This document shows, one piece after another, positions 12,304 to 22,591 of a stretch of DNA of 64,000 nt. The DNA comes from Hysterangium stoloniferum (Eukaryota; Basidiomycota; Agaricomycetes; Hysterangiales; Hysterangiaceae). Position numbers and translations under genes: made by a program. Where the stretch lies: contig WHVD01000020.1 of the NCBI GenBank assembly GCA_015178975.1, positions 310,001 to 374,000 of the forward strand, given 5' to 3'. Within the stretch, counting starts at the first letter, position 1; each line of letters begins with the position of its first letter. Under the pieces are notes generated by a model. The model was given only the letters and a program-made list of their open reading frames with translations, made no database searches and was not told the DNA's origin.

Positions 12304-13273
12304 TCAGTCTACATTTATGGGGCTATCCTTTTTCCCCACCTCCTTTTTTCCCGCCTCAGCCATCTCCTCAGGTAGCACCACTATCTCTGTGGGCACCCCT
12401 TCCTCATCTGACCCAGCATCCTCAGAACTCCCGGCCTCCACCTCCTCATAAACAAAACTGGCATACTCCACTAGGAACTTGTAATGTTCCGAGCGGAGTG
12501 CACAGAGATCGGTGGCCATCACCACATGCACCTTGTTGCTCTTCCGGAGCAACTCGTTCTGGGCTTCAATGCCCTCGGCGATCCATCCCAAAACCTCCTC
12601 CAGGCCGGAATATCTGTCCGACCCAGTGTTGTCACATGCCCTGGACCCTGTAGGCTGCTCGTGAACAAGCGAGCACCTCACCTTGAGGTGTGTGCACTGA
12701 TAGCACCCCGGGCCCCAGCCAGACTTCCAATTGCACTCAGTGTTCCAGTCATTACAACTGGAACACTGCAGGTTGTTCCAAGCTGGTAGGCCGATCGGTA
12801 CCCTGCCTTCCTTGCCTTCTGTTGATATGGTTAGTTCCACGGTACACCCATGGACCCGAGGCTCACCTTCTGGGCACTCTCCAGCTCCCCCTCGGATTCC
12901 GATTTGACCTCTGTCAACTTGAGCTGAAAACACCAAGTCAGTCAAAAAAAAATGACAAGTTGAAAATGGGGACTTACCTTGCCCGTGACTACCGTGGCCC
13001 TCTCTGCAGCCACCCACGCATTCTCCGTGGCAACCCATGCACCCTCTTCCTTCCTCTTCTCTCTGCCACTCTTTCTGTGGCCAAGGCTGCCTGGTATTCC
13101 CTATCCAGGGCCTCCTCGACCTCCCTGGCTTTTTTTTTGGCCTCCTCTCATTGTCGACGTTGCTCCTCCCGCTGCACCAAAATTTGGGCAGTGGTGAGTG
13201 GCGCCCGATAGATATTGCCTGTGGAGGGCCCAGCGGTTGGCATTGGCTTGTGTGGTGTTGGTTTTGGACCCAT
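12304..13273 (-). pseudogene. Antisense Cys-rich gene in gypsy 3' region, copy 1
   Basis: This gene lies opposite to pol, between pol and the 3' LTR. Start at ATG 13273 with a TATA-like box upstream (TATATAGG complement, about 13323-13332). A zinc-binding-like cluster reads C-SS-C, then C, then C-YQ-C-THLKVR-C near 12690-12790. The tail is acidic. Two short introns visible in the better-preserved duplicate (46130-47110) are present. A frameshift in exon 1 is likely. Role in the element is unknown. Confidence 0.6.
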
Positions 13274-13466
13274 TTGGCGAAGATGGGGGAAGTAAAGAAG
13301 AAGAAATTTCATTTTTTTCAAATTTTTATATAGGCTCGTCGCATCTGAACCTTACCTTCCAGATCACCTGACTCTTTGACACATACGTGTAACCGACATG
13401 ACTTTTGACACATGCGCATACCTGACAAGAACTTTATTGAGGTCTAGAGCCTCTTTGGGACTTTGG

Positions 13467-14000
13467 CATAAAAGGACAGTACCAGAATTCCCGCCGGACT
13501 CCGGGCACTAATGCGCCCTATACACACCAATTGTCAGTTTACTGGAATTCCTGCCAGACTCCGTATGTCAGACTTGTCTACATTCAACTTCATTACATTG
13601 TGTTTCAGTCACTGGAATACCCACTGGACTCCGTCCCTGTCTATGTCCAACCTTGTCCCACACATCAGTCACCGAACCCCACTTGGAAAACCTGTCATCC
13701 CTCTAACAGAGTCCCATTCCCATTTTAGTCAAATGACCTGTCACAATTTGGACTCCAGTCCTGCTCCATTTCCCATTATGGTTTATGATTTGTCACGATT
13801 CGGACTCCACTCCATTCCATCCCATTCCTAACACCAAATTTGGTGTTTACTATTCTCATTTTATGTTTTGCTAGTTTCATTTCATTATTACTGGATTTGG
13901 TATGTTATTCATTCCACGGTCTATATAGTCTGGCAGATGTTGTACATACAATCCAGTCAGAAAATCAGCTTAGATTCCCCCCAGTAATCTAATACATTTT
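13467..14000 (+). mobile_element. Gypsy 3' LTR, 5' portion, copy 1
   Basis: The sequence CAGTACCAGAATTCCCGCC onward aligns with the start of the solo LTR at 22789. It continues with AACACCAAATTTGGTG and a shared downstream block. Imperfect repeats of about 100 bp around ACTGGAATNCC and GACTCCG are visible at 13480-13650. The 3' terminal part lies in the inverted segment 14129-14427. Confidence 0.7.
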
Positions 14001-14128
14001 CCACTCTAAACTCCTACTTGAATTACACCACTCACGCTAGTTGGAGCCCACAGGCTGCAGTGCATCTATCTCTCTTATCTATCTCAACTCACGACCTCTT
14101 GACCCACGATCATCAAATGAGGCTTCTG

Positions 14129-14427
14129 TATTCAGTTTAGTAGAATAAATTATGATTATTATTCAACTTAATCAAAGGAAATTTGATTCATGTCAAGAGT
14201 GCAGCACTGTCGAAGTTGGAACAGTACCAGGTAAGTTCCTTAACTGTTAGGGTATGTACATGGTGGGTTTCCAGAGAAACCCACAGAATATCCTGTAGGA
14301 TTTGGCTTCAGCTTATAGGCTGCACCCTCATGAGATCATGTTGTCCAATTTCAGACAGGCGGACAGGAATCCTGGGGAGTCCGGGCGGGGTTTGTGGGTC
14401 GAGGGGTCATAGGTCAGAGGAGTATAG
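14129..14427. repeat. 300 bp micro-inversion
   Basis: Relative to its flanks, this segment is reversed compared with the equivalent region in copy 2 (44993-45293). The rest of the block is inverted in copy 2, but this piece is not. The orientation in copy 2 is collinear with the solo LTR at 22789-24491, so the flip happened in copy 1. It contains the LTR 3' terminus (TGTTAGGG at about 14246 in this orientation) and about 115 bp of downstream flank. Confidence 0.8.
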
Positions 14428-14865
14428 ATTCACCCTGTCGATGAAGTAAGAGGCTAATACCAGTCGCGAAGGCTCACAGATGTTAATGTCAAAGAGGTAG
14501 ATTAATAATACAGATAACTAATATACAATGGAGAGATTTTCTGACTGAAGTCTTCACTCTTCTCATTGCTCTTTTATGCCTTTCTTTGTTAAACTATGAT
14601 TAAACTATGACCTACATATGAATGAAATAATATATGACATTGAAATGAGACAAGTTGAATGTAAGTTGAATGTATGTTGAATGAATTTGAGGGTGTCAAA
14701 GATGTCAAATAGAATGTCGAGTTGGAATTTTTGTCAAAGATAAATCAATGTGTCAAAGATGAGTCGAAGAGTTGTCAAAAGTTACCTTGACTATTTTGTG
14801 ACAATGTTGTGACTGTGACAGTTGTGACAATTCTTCAAAACATGAGACAATAGAAGTTGGGCCAT
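14428..14865. other. Low-complexity noncoding stretch
   Basis: There is no gene. Short direct repeats of GTTGAATGTA type (14650-14690) and GTCAAAGAT type (14695-14770) fill much of it. The start of the copia fragment follows directly. Confidence 0.5.
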
Positions 14866-15852
14866 GGTTGCCTTTTGGGTAGACGATGCAACAGCTGTAG
14901 GTGATGAAAAGCAATTCTTAGAACTCGAAAAGGCATTTAGTGAACAATTTGGAATTTCAAGCAAAGGAGATGCTCACTGGATCTTGGGAACAAGTATTCA
15001 TCAGGACACTGATTTGAAGTCAGTATTCATATCGTAAAAGGAATACATCGAAAACATCATGAGGAAATTCAACATACAGAATTCAAGACCAGTTTGGTCT
15101 CCTATCCCACTAGGAATTGACTTCCAATCTATTACACATCTGAAAACAGAAGAAGAATGTGAAGAAATGGTAAAACTCCTGTATCACGAACTTATAGGAA
15201 GTTTAATGTTCACTGCCATGGTATCACATCGCGATATTGTGTATTCTGTTAACAAATTGTCACAATATTCATCAAACCCAGTGAAAGCACATTGGAACTT
15301 AGTGAAACAAGTCCTCCAATACTTATATACCACCTGAGATTGTGATCTTCATTTGGAAGGAGGAGTGCTTTCTTTACACATGTACTCAGACATGGATTTC
15401 ACTGGCAATACAGAGGACAGGAAGTCAACCAGAGGATACACCATATTCTTAGGATCAGGGGCTGCATCTTGGTCTTCGAGAAAACAGTCGATGGTAGCCC
15501 TGTCTTCGATGGAAGCTGAATACATCACTTTATCCAAAGCAGCACACAAGGTTATGTGGACAAGACATTTTTTGGAGGAATTGGATATTATTTATGAAGA
15601 GCTGACAGTGATTTTTGAAGACAATCAAGGGACAATTGCATTCACTCATATCGATGCACTCTACAAAGAATGAAACATATTGAAGTCAAATATCATTTTA
15701 TTCAACACTTAATCGAGAATGGAATGATCCAACTTATCTATTGACACATGAAAGAAATGATCGTGGATATTTTGACAAAATCATTACTGCCATTGACTCA
15801 TTCTTATCATACATGCCGACTGGGTATTGACACTTCAACACTCAAGGAGGAG
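14866..15852 (+). pseudogene. Older copia fragment: RT C terminus and RNase H
   Basis: The sequence starts just before the reverse-transcriptase catalytic box (FWVDD) and runs through RNase H (SDMDFTG, EAEYI, EDNQG). Stops at about 15036 (TAA) and 15336 (TGA) align with CAA codons intact in the duplicate on the minus strand at 43730-44539. A frameshift follows DALYKE near 15672. It ends with the polypurine tract AAGGAGGAG before an LTR-like sequence at 15853. Confidence 0.87.
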
Positions 15853-16052
15853 TATTGAGATATGAGTGTTGAAGGTATAGGCACCAGAACGAGTGGAGCT
15901 GCACAAATGATAAGATAGGTGATGTGGCTTATGATGTGGCTTATGATGTATTGATCCACTTAGTGGATAAACTCTATCCACCTGTACCATTTATATATAC
16001 AAGAATTAGTGTAAAGAACAACAACAACTATTCACACTTGTATATCTTTAAG
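15853..16052 (+). mobile_element. Partial 3' LTR of older copia element
   Basis: This LTR-like sequence begins right after the polypurine tract (TATTGAGATATG; the canonical TG start is altered). It runs to about 16052, where sequence matching the solo LTR family at 31058 takes over. The tandem GATGTGGCTTAT repeats at 15921-15950 are conspicuous. Confidence 0.55.
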
Positions 16053-16385
16053 GTTTGACTGAGGTATGGGGCTGCAACTATGATACCTAAATAGGTTTTG
16101 GCTAGTATGAGAGTGAAATAATGGTATACGTGTTTTAAGGTATGGCATGACTTGGTATGGTCATATACGTTGGACATGGAATAGTGCAGACTGCAAAGCC
16201 AAAATGTGAACACATAGTTCTACTCTTTCCTAGAGTGATAATGTTGAAGACTAAGCCACAAACTGATGTGCTATGATGAAGAGGTCACCCTGGACTAACT
16301 CCCCCTTTGCTTTGTGAAAGGAAGTATTGCCGACAATTGTTGTTGAAATAGGCTCTAGCACACTACATCAAGCTTACATGACCAT
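16053..16385 (-). mobile_element. Broken solo copia LTR pieces around F-box G promoter
   Basis: 16053-16190 matches the reverse-oriented solo LTR at 31058-31333 (GGTATGGGGCTGCAACTATG). 16340-16385 matches its other end (TGTTGAAATAGGCTCTAGC). Between them lie F-box flank sequence and the empty site CTAAG at 16251-16255 for the solo LTR found at 42516 in copy 2. Confidence 0.5.
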
Positions 16386-16524
16386 ACTAAGTAGTAGGTA
16401 ATCTCACCGTGATGACATTTGTGGGTCACCAATATATTTCGTACTAGTCAGTAGCTTAGTAATCCTAATGCCTTTTACTCACATCCAGTGTACTGACATA
16501 TACCCCCCACTTTGCGTCAACACC
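16386..16524 (+). promoter_or_regulatory. Upstream block shared by F-box copies F and G
   Basis: The block from GTAATCTCACCGTGATGAC to exon 1 is nearly repeated before copy F (31795-31926) and before G' on the minus strand. The upstream region of copies A to E is different. It is presumably part of an alternative promoter or 5' UTR. No core motif is assigned. Confidence 0.4.
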
Positions 16525-17448
16525 ATGGGAAGGACTGAACAACAGCAATTAAAGCAAGGACATGATGGGAGGTAAGATGTGACCTTCTGTTTCCTCATTT
16601 CATTTTACTCTGTGCACTCAGAGATTCCTAATTGTTTCTACCAGTGACTCTGAACCAAATTCACCTCATTGCCTTGAGGGATTTTTGGATGGCATATTCC
16701 TTGTCACTTGTATCTAAAGCTATCAGAGGCTGCATTCCCACCATTGTTTCTGCACCATCATTGTCTCCACTCCATAACCTTCAGCCAACCGGGCTCCTAG
16801 ATCAATGATAAAAAATGATGATATGGAGAATATCTTCATTACGGCAGGCATTGATGATGAGGTCACCTGTATCGCAAGAAGCCCAAACATCGCTACATTC
16901 AACTACTTGGCATGCCAGAAGATATCACTTGTAGGAATATCAGCACTTTCCTGTCCAGTCTCACCCACTTCATTCTTCAAGTTCATCACTATGACATTTT
17001 GTTGTGCTACTACTTCTTGAGGCATTGAACGATCACACGTCTGTTCATAAGGGCCATTGATAGTTCAGAATGTCAGCTTTTCCACAATTTCCCCTACTTT
17101 TACTGTCAACAACTTCAGGCTCTGATACTTCCCACTAAATTGTGCAATGTCTTGGAACAGGGTTTCGAGAGATTCCTCAACAGGCTAGATGGACTCCCTC
17201 AATTATAAGCAGTCAGTCTATGCCCACATCAGTTCAACCTGGACCACAACCCCAGCATTTATTACACTGAAATGAAGTGCTCCCTGGTGGGTCTCACTCA
17301 CCGGAATGCATCTTGAGTGGTCGCAATGCCACTAGAAGACATCACTTTATCACAGTGGTATGAGTGGTTACAGCCTGATGAGAAGAGTGTGTGGGATAAG
17401 GCCCATCGGCTTCTCAAGGAGAAACAGGAGTCCATTGTTAAGGGTTGA
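16525..17448 (+). pseudogene. F-box-like gene copy G, CpG-depleted
   Basis: Exon 1 (MGRTEQQQLKQGHDG) and its GTAAGA donor are intact. Exon 2 has lost the segment encoding the start of the F-box (about 16665-16680 joins QG-type sequence directly to the ALRDF region) and carries several frameshifts. Many positions that are CG in copies B, D and F are TG or CA here (for example the GTCAACAACTT near 17105 versus GTCGACGACTT in B). The duplicate is at 41326-42235, minus strand. Confidence 0.85.
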
Positions 17449-17665
17449 TATGTCTAGTGGTTTATGGGCTCTGTGGTGGGGTGTGTTGTAAGGATCATGT
17501 GAGATGTTGCATGAAAATAGTGCCAAATTATATAGTAGCATGTCAAAGGAAGAGGCAGTCAATTAATACAGAGACATTCAAAGTTACCTTGCACTATGAT
17601 TCCAGAGCATGGAGCTTTCAGGGAAATCTTGTAACATACAGCGTCTCATTTACAAGTTGACTCTC

Positions 17666-18139
17666 TGTGAAGAGTGGTGGAAGTTCTGACTGTTCTATAT
17701 ACAAAGAAATGAGTAGAAAGGAAGGATATTGACCTATTCAGTGCAATATAAGAGAAAGTGAGAGAAAGAGCACGAGATGACGAAGGAGTCAATGAGTGCG
17801 ATGGTTCGAGTGGAGGCCTCGACTGTTATAGTTCGAGGCCAGAAGTGTTCAGTAGTTCAGATAATGCTACCTATGTGGTAGCTGACACGTTACCCTGATC
17901 ACTGCTTGTAGTAGACCTAGTTTGTGTCTTACGAGTGGTGGTTCTTGGGTTAAAGTGTGTCTGAGTTCTAATTGGTGCTGAGTGCACCCACAAGTATACA
18001 CAATGCTTTGAACTAATGAAATATGCAATATTCGAAGAATATGAAAGATAGAAAAATATGAATAGAATATGTAAAATATAAATAAAATAAAAGGAGTGTT
18101 TTACCACAATGAAACTGTGGTAAAAGCATACTCCTCACA
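17666..18139 (+). mobile_element. Solo LTR, 474 bp, copy 1 only
   Basis: It begins TGTGAAGAGTGG and ends ACTCCTCACA, with 5 bp target duplications CTCTC at 17661-17665 and 18140-18144. The duplicate at 41109-41113 has the empty site. The interior resembles the LTRs at 18360 (reverse orientation) and 42516, so they form one family. Confidence 0.88.
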
Positions 18140-18359
18140 CTCTCTGAGTGTGATTTGAAAAACTCCTTCCTGCGGTGCTGTCCAAAAGGAAGGAAAACGT
18201 CAATACTTGGTCAGGAGCAAAAGTGTCATTGACTGGTCCCTACTGATCACAAACCCTTGCATATTATGAATGACAACCCTTCAGAAACCGTGGATGCGAG
18301 GTTCAGCCGTCACAAGAGAATGCAGGGGCTGTATATCTATAAACCGTCAGAGCTGTATA

Positions 18360-19236
18360 TGTTGAAACAGTTGAATAACACTTTACAGAACACCCCTGTA
18401 AGTGTGATTGGAAAGTAAACACTAAGGAGACTTTCCCACACCCACAGTGGACTATACTACTAGGTGCTTATCTAAGCACCTATACAGCAGTTACTGACCT
18501 GAGGTGTGAAGGGTATGTGTATATCATGATTGGACTGTTGAATACTAGACATATTATAGTACCTTTTCTTTAATTCTTTATATCTTTCAAGCATACTGTT
18601 ATTTCTTAGTTTGAAGCTTTGTGTATATCTATGGGCGCTCTCGGCACCAAACGATAGACCTTTTTTTACCCAACAGACACCACCTCGTAACGACCCAGAA
18701 GTCGAATAGTGAGAGGCATTAAGGGTAATGACTCATCTACCTACAAGGGTAGTATTTTCTAACCTACTAATAAGCTCTGGACTTGAACTGTAAAGGTCGA
18801 GTCCCTCACTCAAGTCTTTGCGCTCATCGACACTGTGGTCGACTTGCACTTCTCTCATTCTATTCCAGATACTCTATCTTTTGCTGATTACCTTTCTTAC
18901 CTCTTGCTGCGAGTTGTACTGCAATGGTCAACTCTGTTATTCTCTTATTCAACTGTCACGAGCAACTGCACGGTTGCTCTAGTGACGTGTAGCGTGCTTC
19001 TCTACTAATACTGTCAGTCTAGTACCATACAGTATTGTACAGAACAGTCAATACTTATTAATAGTAGTTGAATAAACACTATTCCTCGTATATCGAGTGG
19101 TCAGAATCTATCAACTCTTCACATGAGGTAACTCACTCAATACTGCACCTACAGTGCTGGGAAAAATACTACAAATATCAGAAGAATATAAAGATCATAA
19201 TAGACTATGTTAGAGCTGTAGTATCATACTCTAACA
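18360..19236 (-). mobile_element. Solo LTR, 877 bp
   Basis: It has TGTTGAAACAG at the left end and CTCTAACA at the right end, with target duplications GTATA at 18355-18359 and 19237-19241. Similarity to the LTR at 17666 is in reverse orientation. It is present in both duplicates (40021-40893), so it predates the duplication. Confidence 0.88.
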
Positions 19237-19516
19237 GTATAAACGTATCCTGGAACCACCATAAATAACATGGCAGAAGTGTATTTTTGATAACATATAT
19301 GATGTCAAGGCATGATCCATTGCAGAAATTTACAAGCAATCATACCACAATAAGATGTTACAAATAGGATATAGCATAAGTGGACCAAAAAGGGTGCAAC
19401 TGTGGAAAGTTTGGTACTTGGTATTCCACTTGGGATGCAATGAGTAACTCATGGCATTTTGGGACTTCCTATTTAGCTAATTAGCAGCTGTTGGTAATAA
19501 GGTGGGATGACCTAAC

Positions 19517-20150
19517 TTAGCTAATATGCTATAGGTACATTCTCCAGTCGATTTTTTAATTCTTCATCTGACAAATTCATATATTCACATACTGTGGGTG
19601 GACAAATGACCCAGAACAATATGAGAGTTGCTGCCAACTGGATTCAATGGACAAACATGCTTATGGTAAAGGACTACTTACAACACTATCAGAGTTATTT
19701 ACCTAGCTTATTCATGCATGAAGATACATTCATCTACAAATTCAACCAGGTATGTAGATGCTCATTTAATGCTGTATTATTTGTCTCAGGCTGTAAGTGC
19801 AGTCTCTCCTTGTGTCCATTTTGGGAGACCGCTATATAGATAAGCACCATCAGAGTCCCATCTCATGCATTAAGTAATTAATCACTTTTCTTTTTCTTTG
19901 TTTTTTTAAAAAAAAATAATCTTGATTTCATCATGTGCTATCCTTTCAAACAGCATCACTGAATTAATAGTGAAGTACAGTTTCAGGTATACTCAAGTAG
20001 ATGAACAATAAAAAGGTGTCACCATCACTGCCGCCACCCAAAGCTTTGCCTGGAAAGACACCTGGTTGGCATTTATTGACCATCGGGATCAGCATCGGTC
20101 ATTGTCCTCCTCGAGTGCTGACAGTCCCTCATCTTTCCTATATTATATTA
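19517..20150. other. Sequence of unknown origin, no confident gene
   Basis: The longest plus-strand frame is 81 codons at 19594-19839 (MGGQMTQNNMRV onward), ending near a possible GTATGTAG donor. It could be a transposase or gene fragment, but I do not recognise it. The stretch 20001-20135 has a second open frame without a recognised domain. The same sequence is present inverted at 39110-39727. Confidence 0.4.
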
Positions 20151-20225
20151 TGTTTTTTTTTTGATTAACAAGAGCCAAACAGCGTGGGAAAGGCCGTTTC
20201 ATTACATAATACAAAGAGGCGCCGG
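20151..20225 (-). mobile_element. Possible poly(A)-ended retrosequence tail
   Basis: On the minus strand, a GC-balanced stretch (TTTCCCACGCTGTTTGGCTC) is followed by about ten A residues, reminiscent of the 3' end of a LINE-type retroelement or a processed transcript. In copy 2 the same tail at 39045-39112 is followed by a TA-repeat. No coding part is attached. Confidence 0.35.
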
Positions 20226-20253
20226 CGCGGGATAGTGTCTAAAGTATCCCGCG
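20226..20253. repeat. Perfect 9 bp inverted repeat at inversion breakpoint
   Basis: Arms CGCGGGATA (20226-20234) and TATCCCGCG (20245-20253) flank a 10 nt loop. The right breakpoint of the inversion in copy 2 falls inside the second arm, at about 20251. Confidence 0.85.
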
Positions 20254-21176
20254 GAGGCGGATGGAAGCAAAATTCCTTGAACTAAGTGTGTCCGTCGGCT
20301 CCATACCTTGAAACGACTCTTATCTCTTCGAAAATTACTCGGCACTGTTCGCAACGGAGAACAGACAGGGACATCGCATGATATGTGAGAATCCAAATAA
20401 ACGGCGGCTGGAGAGTTGTAGAAGGAAATGTCTGTTGAATACGCGTTTTGTCGAAACAGAACTGACACTAACATGGAAATACGGCGGTTTGTAACAGTAA
20501 CCGAAGATGGCCCTAAGGGTAAAGCTGTGAACCTAATGACGAAGGAAACTCTCGTCTAGTGCAGTCTGGGCGAGAGGTGTATAGCTCGATGGAGATGGAG
20601 AAGTGCCGCGTGGAAGCCGAATAGCATATTCACTTGAACACACTTCAATGATGCAGACGTACTCAGAATCACTTGTGCACACAATCGCACTCGGTACTAT
20701 CCACAGTATCAAGGTACGCGTCGTACGACTTTTGTGTAACGACTCCCTTTCGGGTTGAGAACGTGTCTTGAACCCACACGCACTAACAATAGGAAGGGTA
20801 CAAAGACTTATTTTCAACAATATCTAGAATAGGCGTCAAATACAATCTAGTACTCCTGTGAGTTCAACAGGGTACCAACCAAGCATGACACTCGAGAATA
20901 TGTAAAGCATCAACAGATCGGGATTATGAGTAATCAGCCGGGGATGAAAGTCGTCTGATCGATGATAAGCTTGGATACAATTTGAAATAGAAGGAACGAC
21001 CGTAGTGAAAGATGTCGTGAAATAAATGTGGAGTAGATCAACCAAAGCGAACAGGAAAGCCGATGGGGGTTGCCCAGGGGAGTCGTAGGGTCGTATAAAG
21101 GACGCCGATTCGGGGGATTGGAAGCCGGTATGAGACATCAAGGAGGCGAATGGAGTGATGAACGGGCTCACAATTG
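20254..21176. other. Region downstream of the PD-(D/E)XK-like gene
   Basis: There are only short minus-strand frames (20202-20474, 20533-20820, 20836-21180) with no recognised domain; the last starts inside the stop codon of the upstream gene. It may be 3' UTR or a separate decayed gene. The matching region in copy 2 (50944-52981) is nearly the same apart from the TIR transposon insertion. CpG content is normal here, unlike the transposons. Confidence 0.45.
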
Positions 21177-21728
21177 TCATAACTCATTACACATGGCCTT
21201 TATATTGGTCACTACCTCCCGGAATCGCTGTTCTCCGTCTGGGGCCAGTATATCGACATCCCACCACGCGGCGGGTGCTCTGTCGTTAACCCGTTTGGTA
21301 TTCCGCTCAATAGCTTCAGGCGTAATGGTTCCAGCCGCCGAGTCGTAGGTGTAGAGACAAAGTTGGGTTCCCAAGGCACTGACGCCGTACAATGTCGCGA
21401 TAACCGCTTGATCGGCGAGAGCTTCAAACCTCTCGCGCATCTGTTGGTCTGCTGCAGAGCGGCCAGAGATCGTCTTCAGGTGGCCAGAAGGTTTGATCTC
21501 GATGAAGAAAACAGGGTGCTTGTGGCGCTGGACAATGAAGATCGTTGTGAAATCAATCGATTGGGGATATGTAGGGCGCTTGTACTGAGGAACAATCATG
21601 AAATGCTCTGGACCTGGGAATAATTCCAAGAGGAGACCGTTGAATGGGCCGCAGTATTCAGTCTCATCAACTTCGCCAAGGGGAGTGATCGTGTCGAACT
21701 GTTCAACGATGTGCGACGGCCATGGCAT
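21177..21728 (-). CDS. Putative PD-(D/E)XK superfamily protein, copy 1
   Basis: A single-exon frame of 183 aa. The core looks like a restriction-endonuclease fold: a Glu-rich first helix (ETEY near residues 22-25), then D59 in SIDF and the E77-I-K79 pair in FFIEIK, the D...ExK signature. A helix with QMRERF (96-101) follows. I recall similar short proteins as numerous in Agaricomycetes, of unknown function. DNA cleavage is inferred only from the motif. The same protein is encoded at 52982-53533. ATG at 21728 is the first in frame, shortly after a pyrimidine-poor leader. No intron is needed. Confidence 0.6.
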   Translation of the reverse strand: MPWPSHIVEQFDTITPLGEVDETEYCGPFNGLLLELFPGPEHFMIVPQYKRPTYPQSIDFTTIFIVQRHKHPVFFIEIKPSGHLKTISGRSAADQQMRERFEALADQAVIATLYGVSALGTQLCLYTYDSAAGTITPEAIERNTKRVNDRAPAAWWDVDILAPDGEQRFREVVTNIKAMCNEL

Positions 21729-22591
21729 TGTTTCCTGTATAGTGTGAGTTGAATGGCATAGCGCTGCACTATTTTCGACCTTTTAATGCGGGCGGATTGA
21801 CGTTTGATAGTGTCCGTGGGATGGAGCCAAGATCGATGAGCACAGCCACTATTGAACGTGACATAACGTCACAGATGGTTATAGGAAAATGCCGCGCAGG
21901 GTGTCACACTGCCGCACAAGTTGGATCGGACAAATGTAATTTGTACGAGTTCTTTAGTGATCATAGGTCTCACCCAATGTCACTGTGACAATCTCCCCTA
22001 TTGTTCACTAGCGCTTCTCCCCTTCTCTTCGTTTCCCATCTCACAGGATGCTTGCAGCATCTGTGATAGTTCTTTTTATTTCCCACCCACCACCCCTCTT
22101 TCATATTCGCTAACTCTTAGTTTCTTTGTACCTTAACTAGTCTCATGTAGTGGCCCGCGCCTGCTGCCATGGATGCCTGTCTATCATCTGTGGTCACAGC
22201 CGGCTCCCGCTTTAGACCACAACATGATGTTGTTCACCAGACCAGAGTGAGATAAAGAGCCACAACAAAAGAACATGACCAGTGGTTCAAATAACCCTCT
22301 AATGTTTCTTTTTTCAAATTAAGTAGATACTTCATAAATTTTATATTGTAAATTATCAAAATAAAATTATATTTGACATTTGATTATCAAAACATGAGAA
22401 CTGTTACATCTAGTGAGTGTACAGTTTTCTGGTGAAAAATACCTTGTAGACCACTTTAATTGGGAGATCCTTAGTTTAGTCCTTCCTTGAGTAATATTAA
22501 TGCTCAAATAAACTTACTAAAGTCTAAAATAACAAAATGTAACTTGAAAATGATGTTTATTCTAGGTTTACACCAAAAATTTGTAGTCAGT
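21729..22591. other. Upstream region of the PD-(D/E)XK-like gene
   Basis: It is probably the promoter and 5' flank of the minus-strand gene. Pyrimidine-rich tracts are at 22000-22100 and AT-rich sequence at 22310-22400. No further gene is supported. Confidence 0.4.

Larger units (their letters stand above)
10350..14370 (+). mobile_element. Truncated Ty3/gypsy chromovirus, copy 1
   Basis: The element is 5'-truncated within the RNase H part of reverse transcriptase (GSGTPI near 10470-10485, then a deletion of about 66 bp relative to the duplicate). It keeps the zinc-binding and integrase domains, a GPY/F-like motif, a chromodomain, an antisense gene and a 3' LTR starting near 13467. A 300 bp inversion (14129-14427) disturbs the LTR end. 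Stops replace Arg or Gln codons (for example TGA after LT R near 10580 and TAA near 11090). The element is dead and has no 5' LTR. Confidence 0.88.
17449..19516. repeat. F-box unit spacer with two solo LTR insertions
   Basis: This is the usual 3' flank of unit G. It is split by solo LTRs at 17666-18139 and 18360-19236. Spacer homology stops at about 19516 (CTAACTTAGCTA), where unrelated sequence begins. Confidence 0.7.

Noticed and set aside
13511-13831. A 106-codon frame in the gypsy 3' LTR
   Set aside because: It follows the repeated GACTCCG units of the LTR, and the counterpart in copy 2 shows no sign of protein-level constraint.
20202-21180. Three minus-strand frames of 90-114 codons downstream of the PD-(D/E)XK-like gene
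   Set aside because: No domain, no convincing splice sites joining them, and the last begins within the stop codon of the upstream gene. Left as unassigned flank.
21363-21623. An 86-codon plus-strand frame over the PD-(D/E)XK-like gene
   Set aside because: It is the antisense shadow of the minus-strand gene, with no features of its own.
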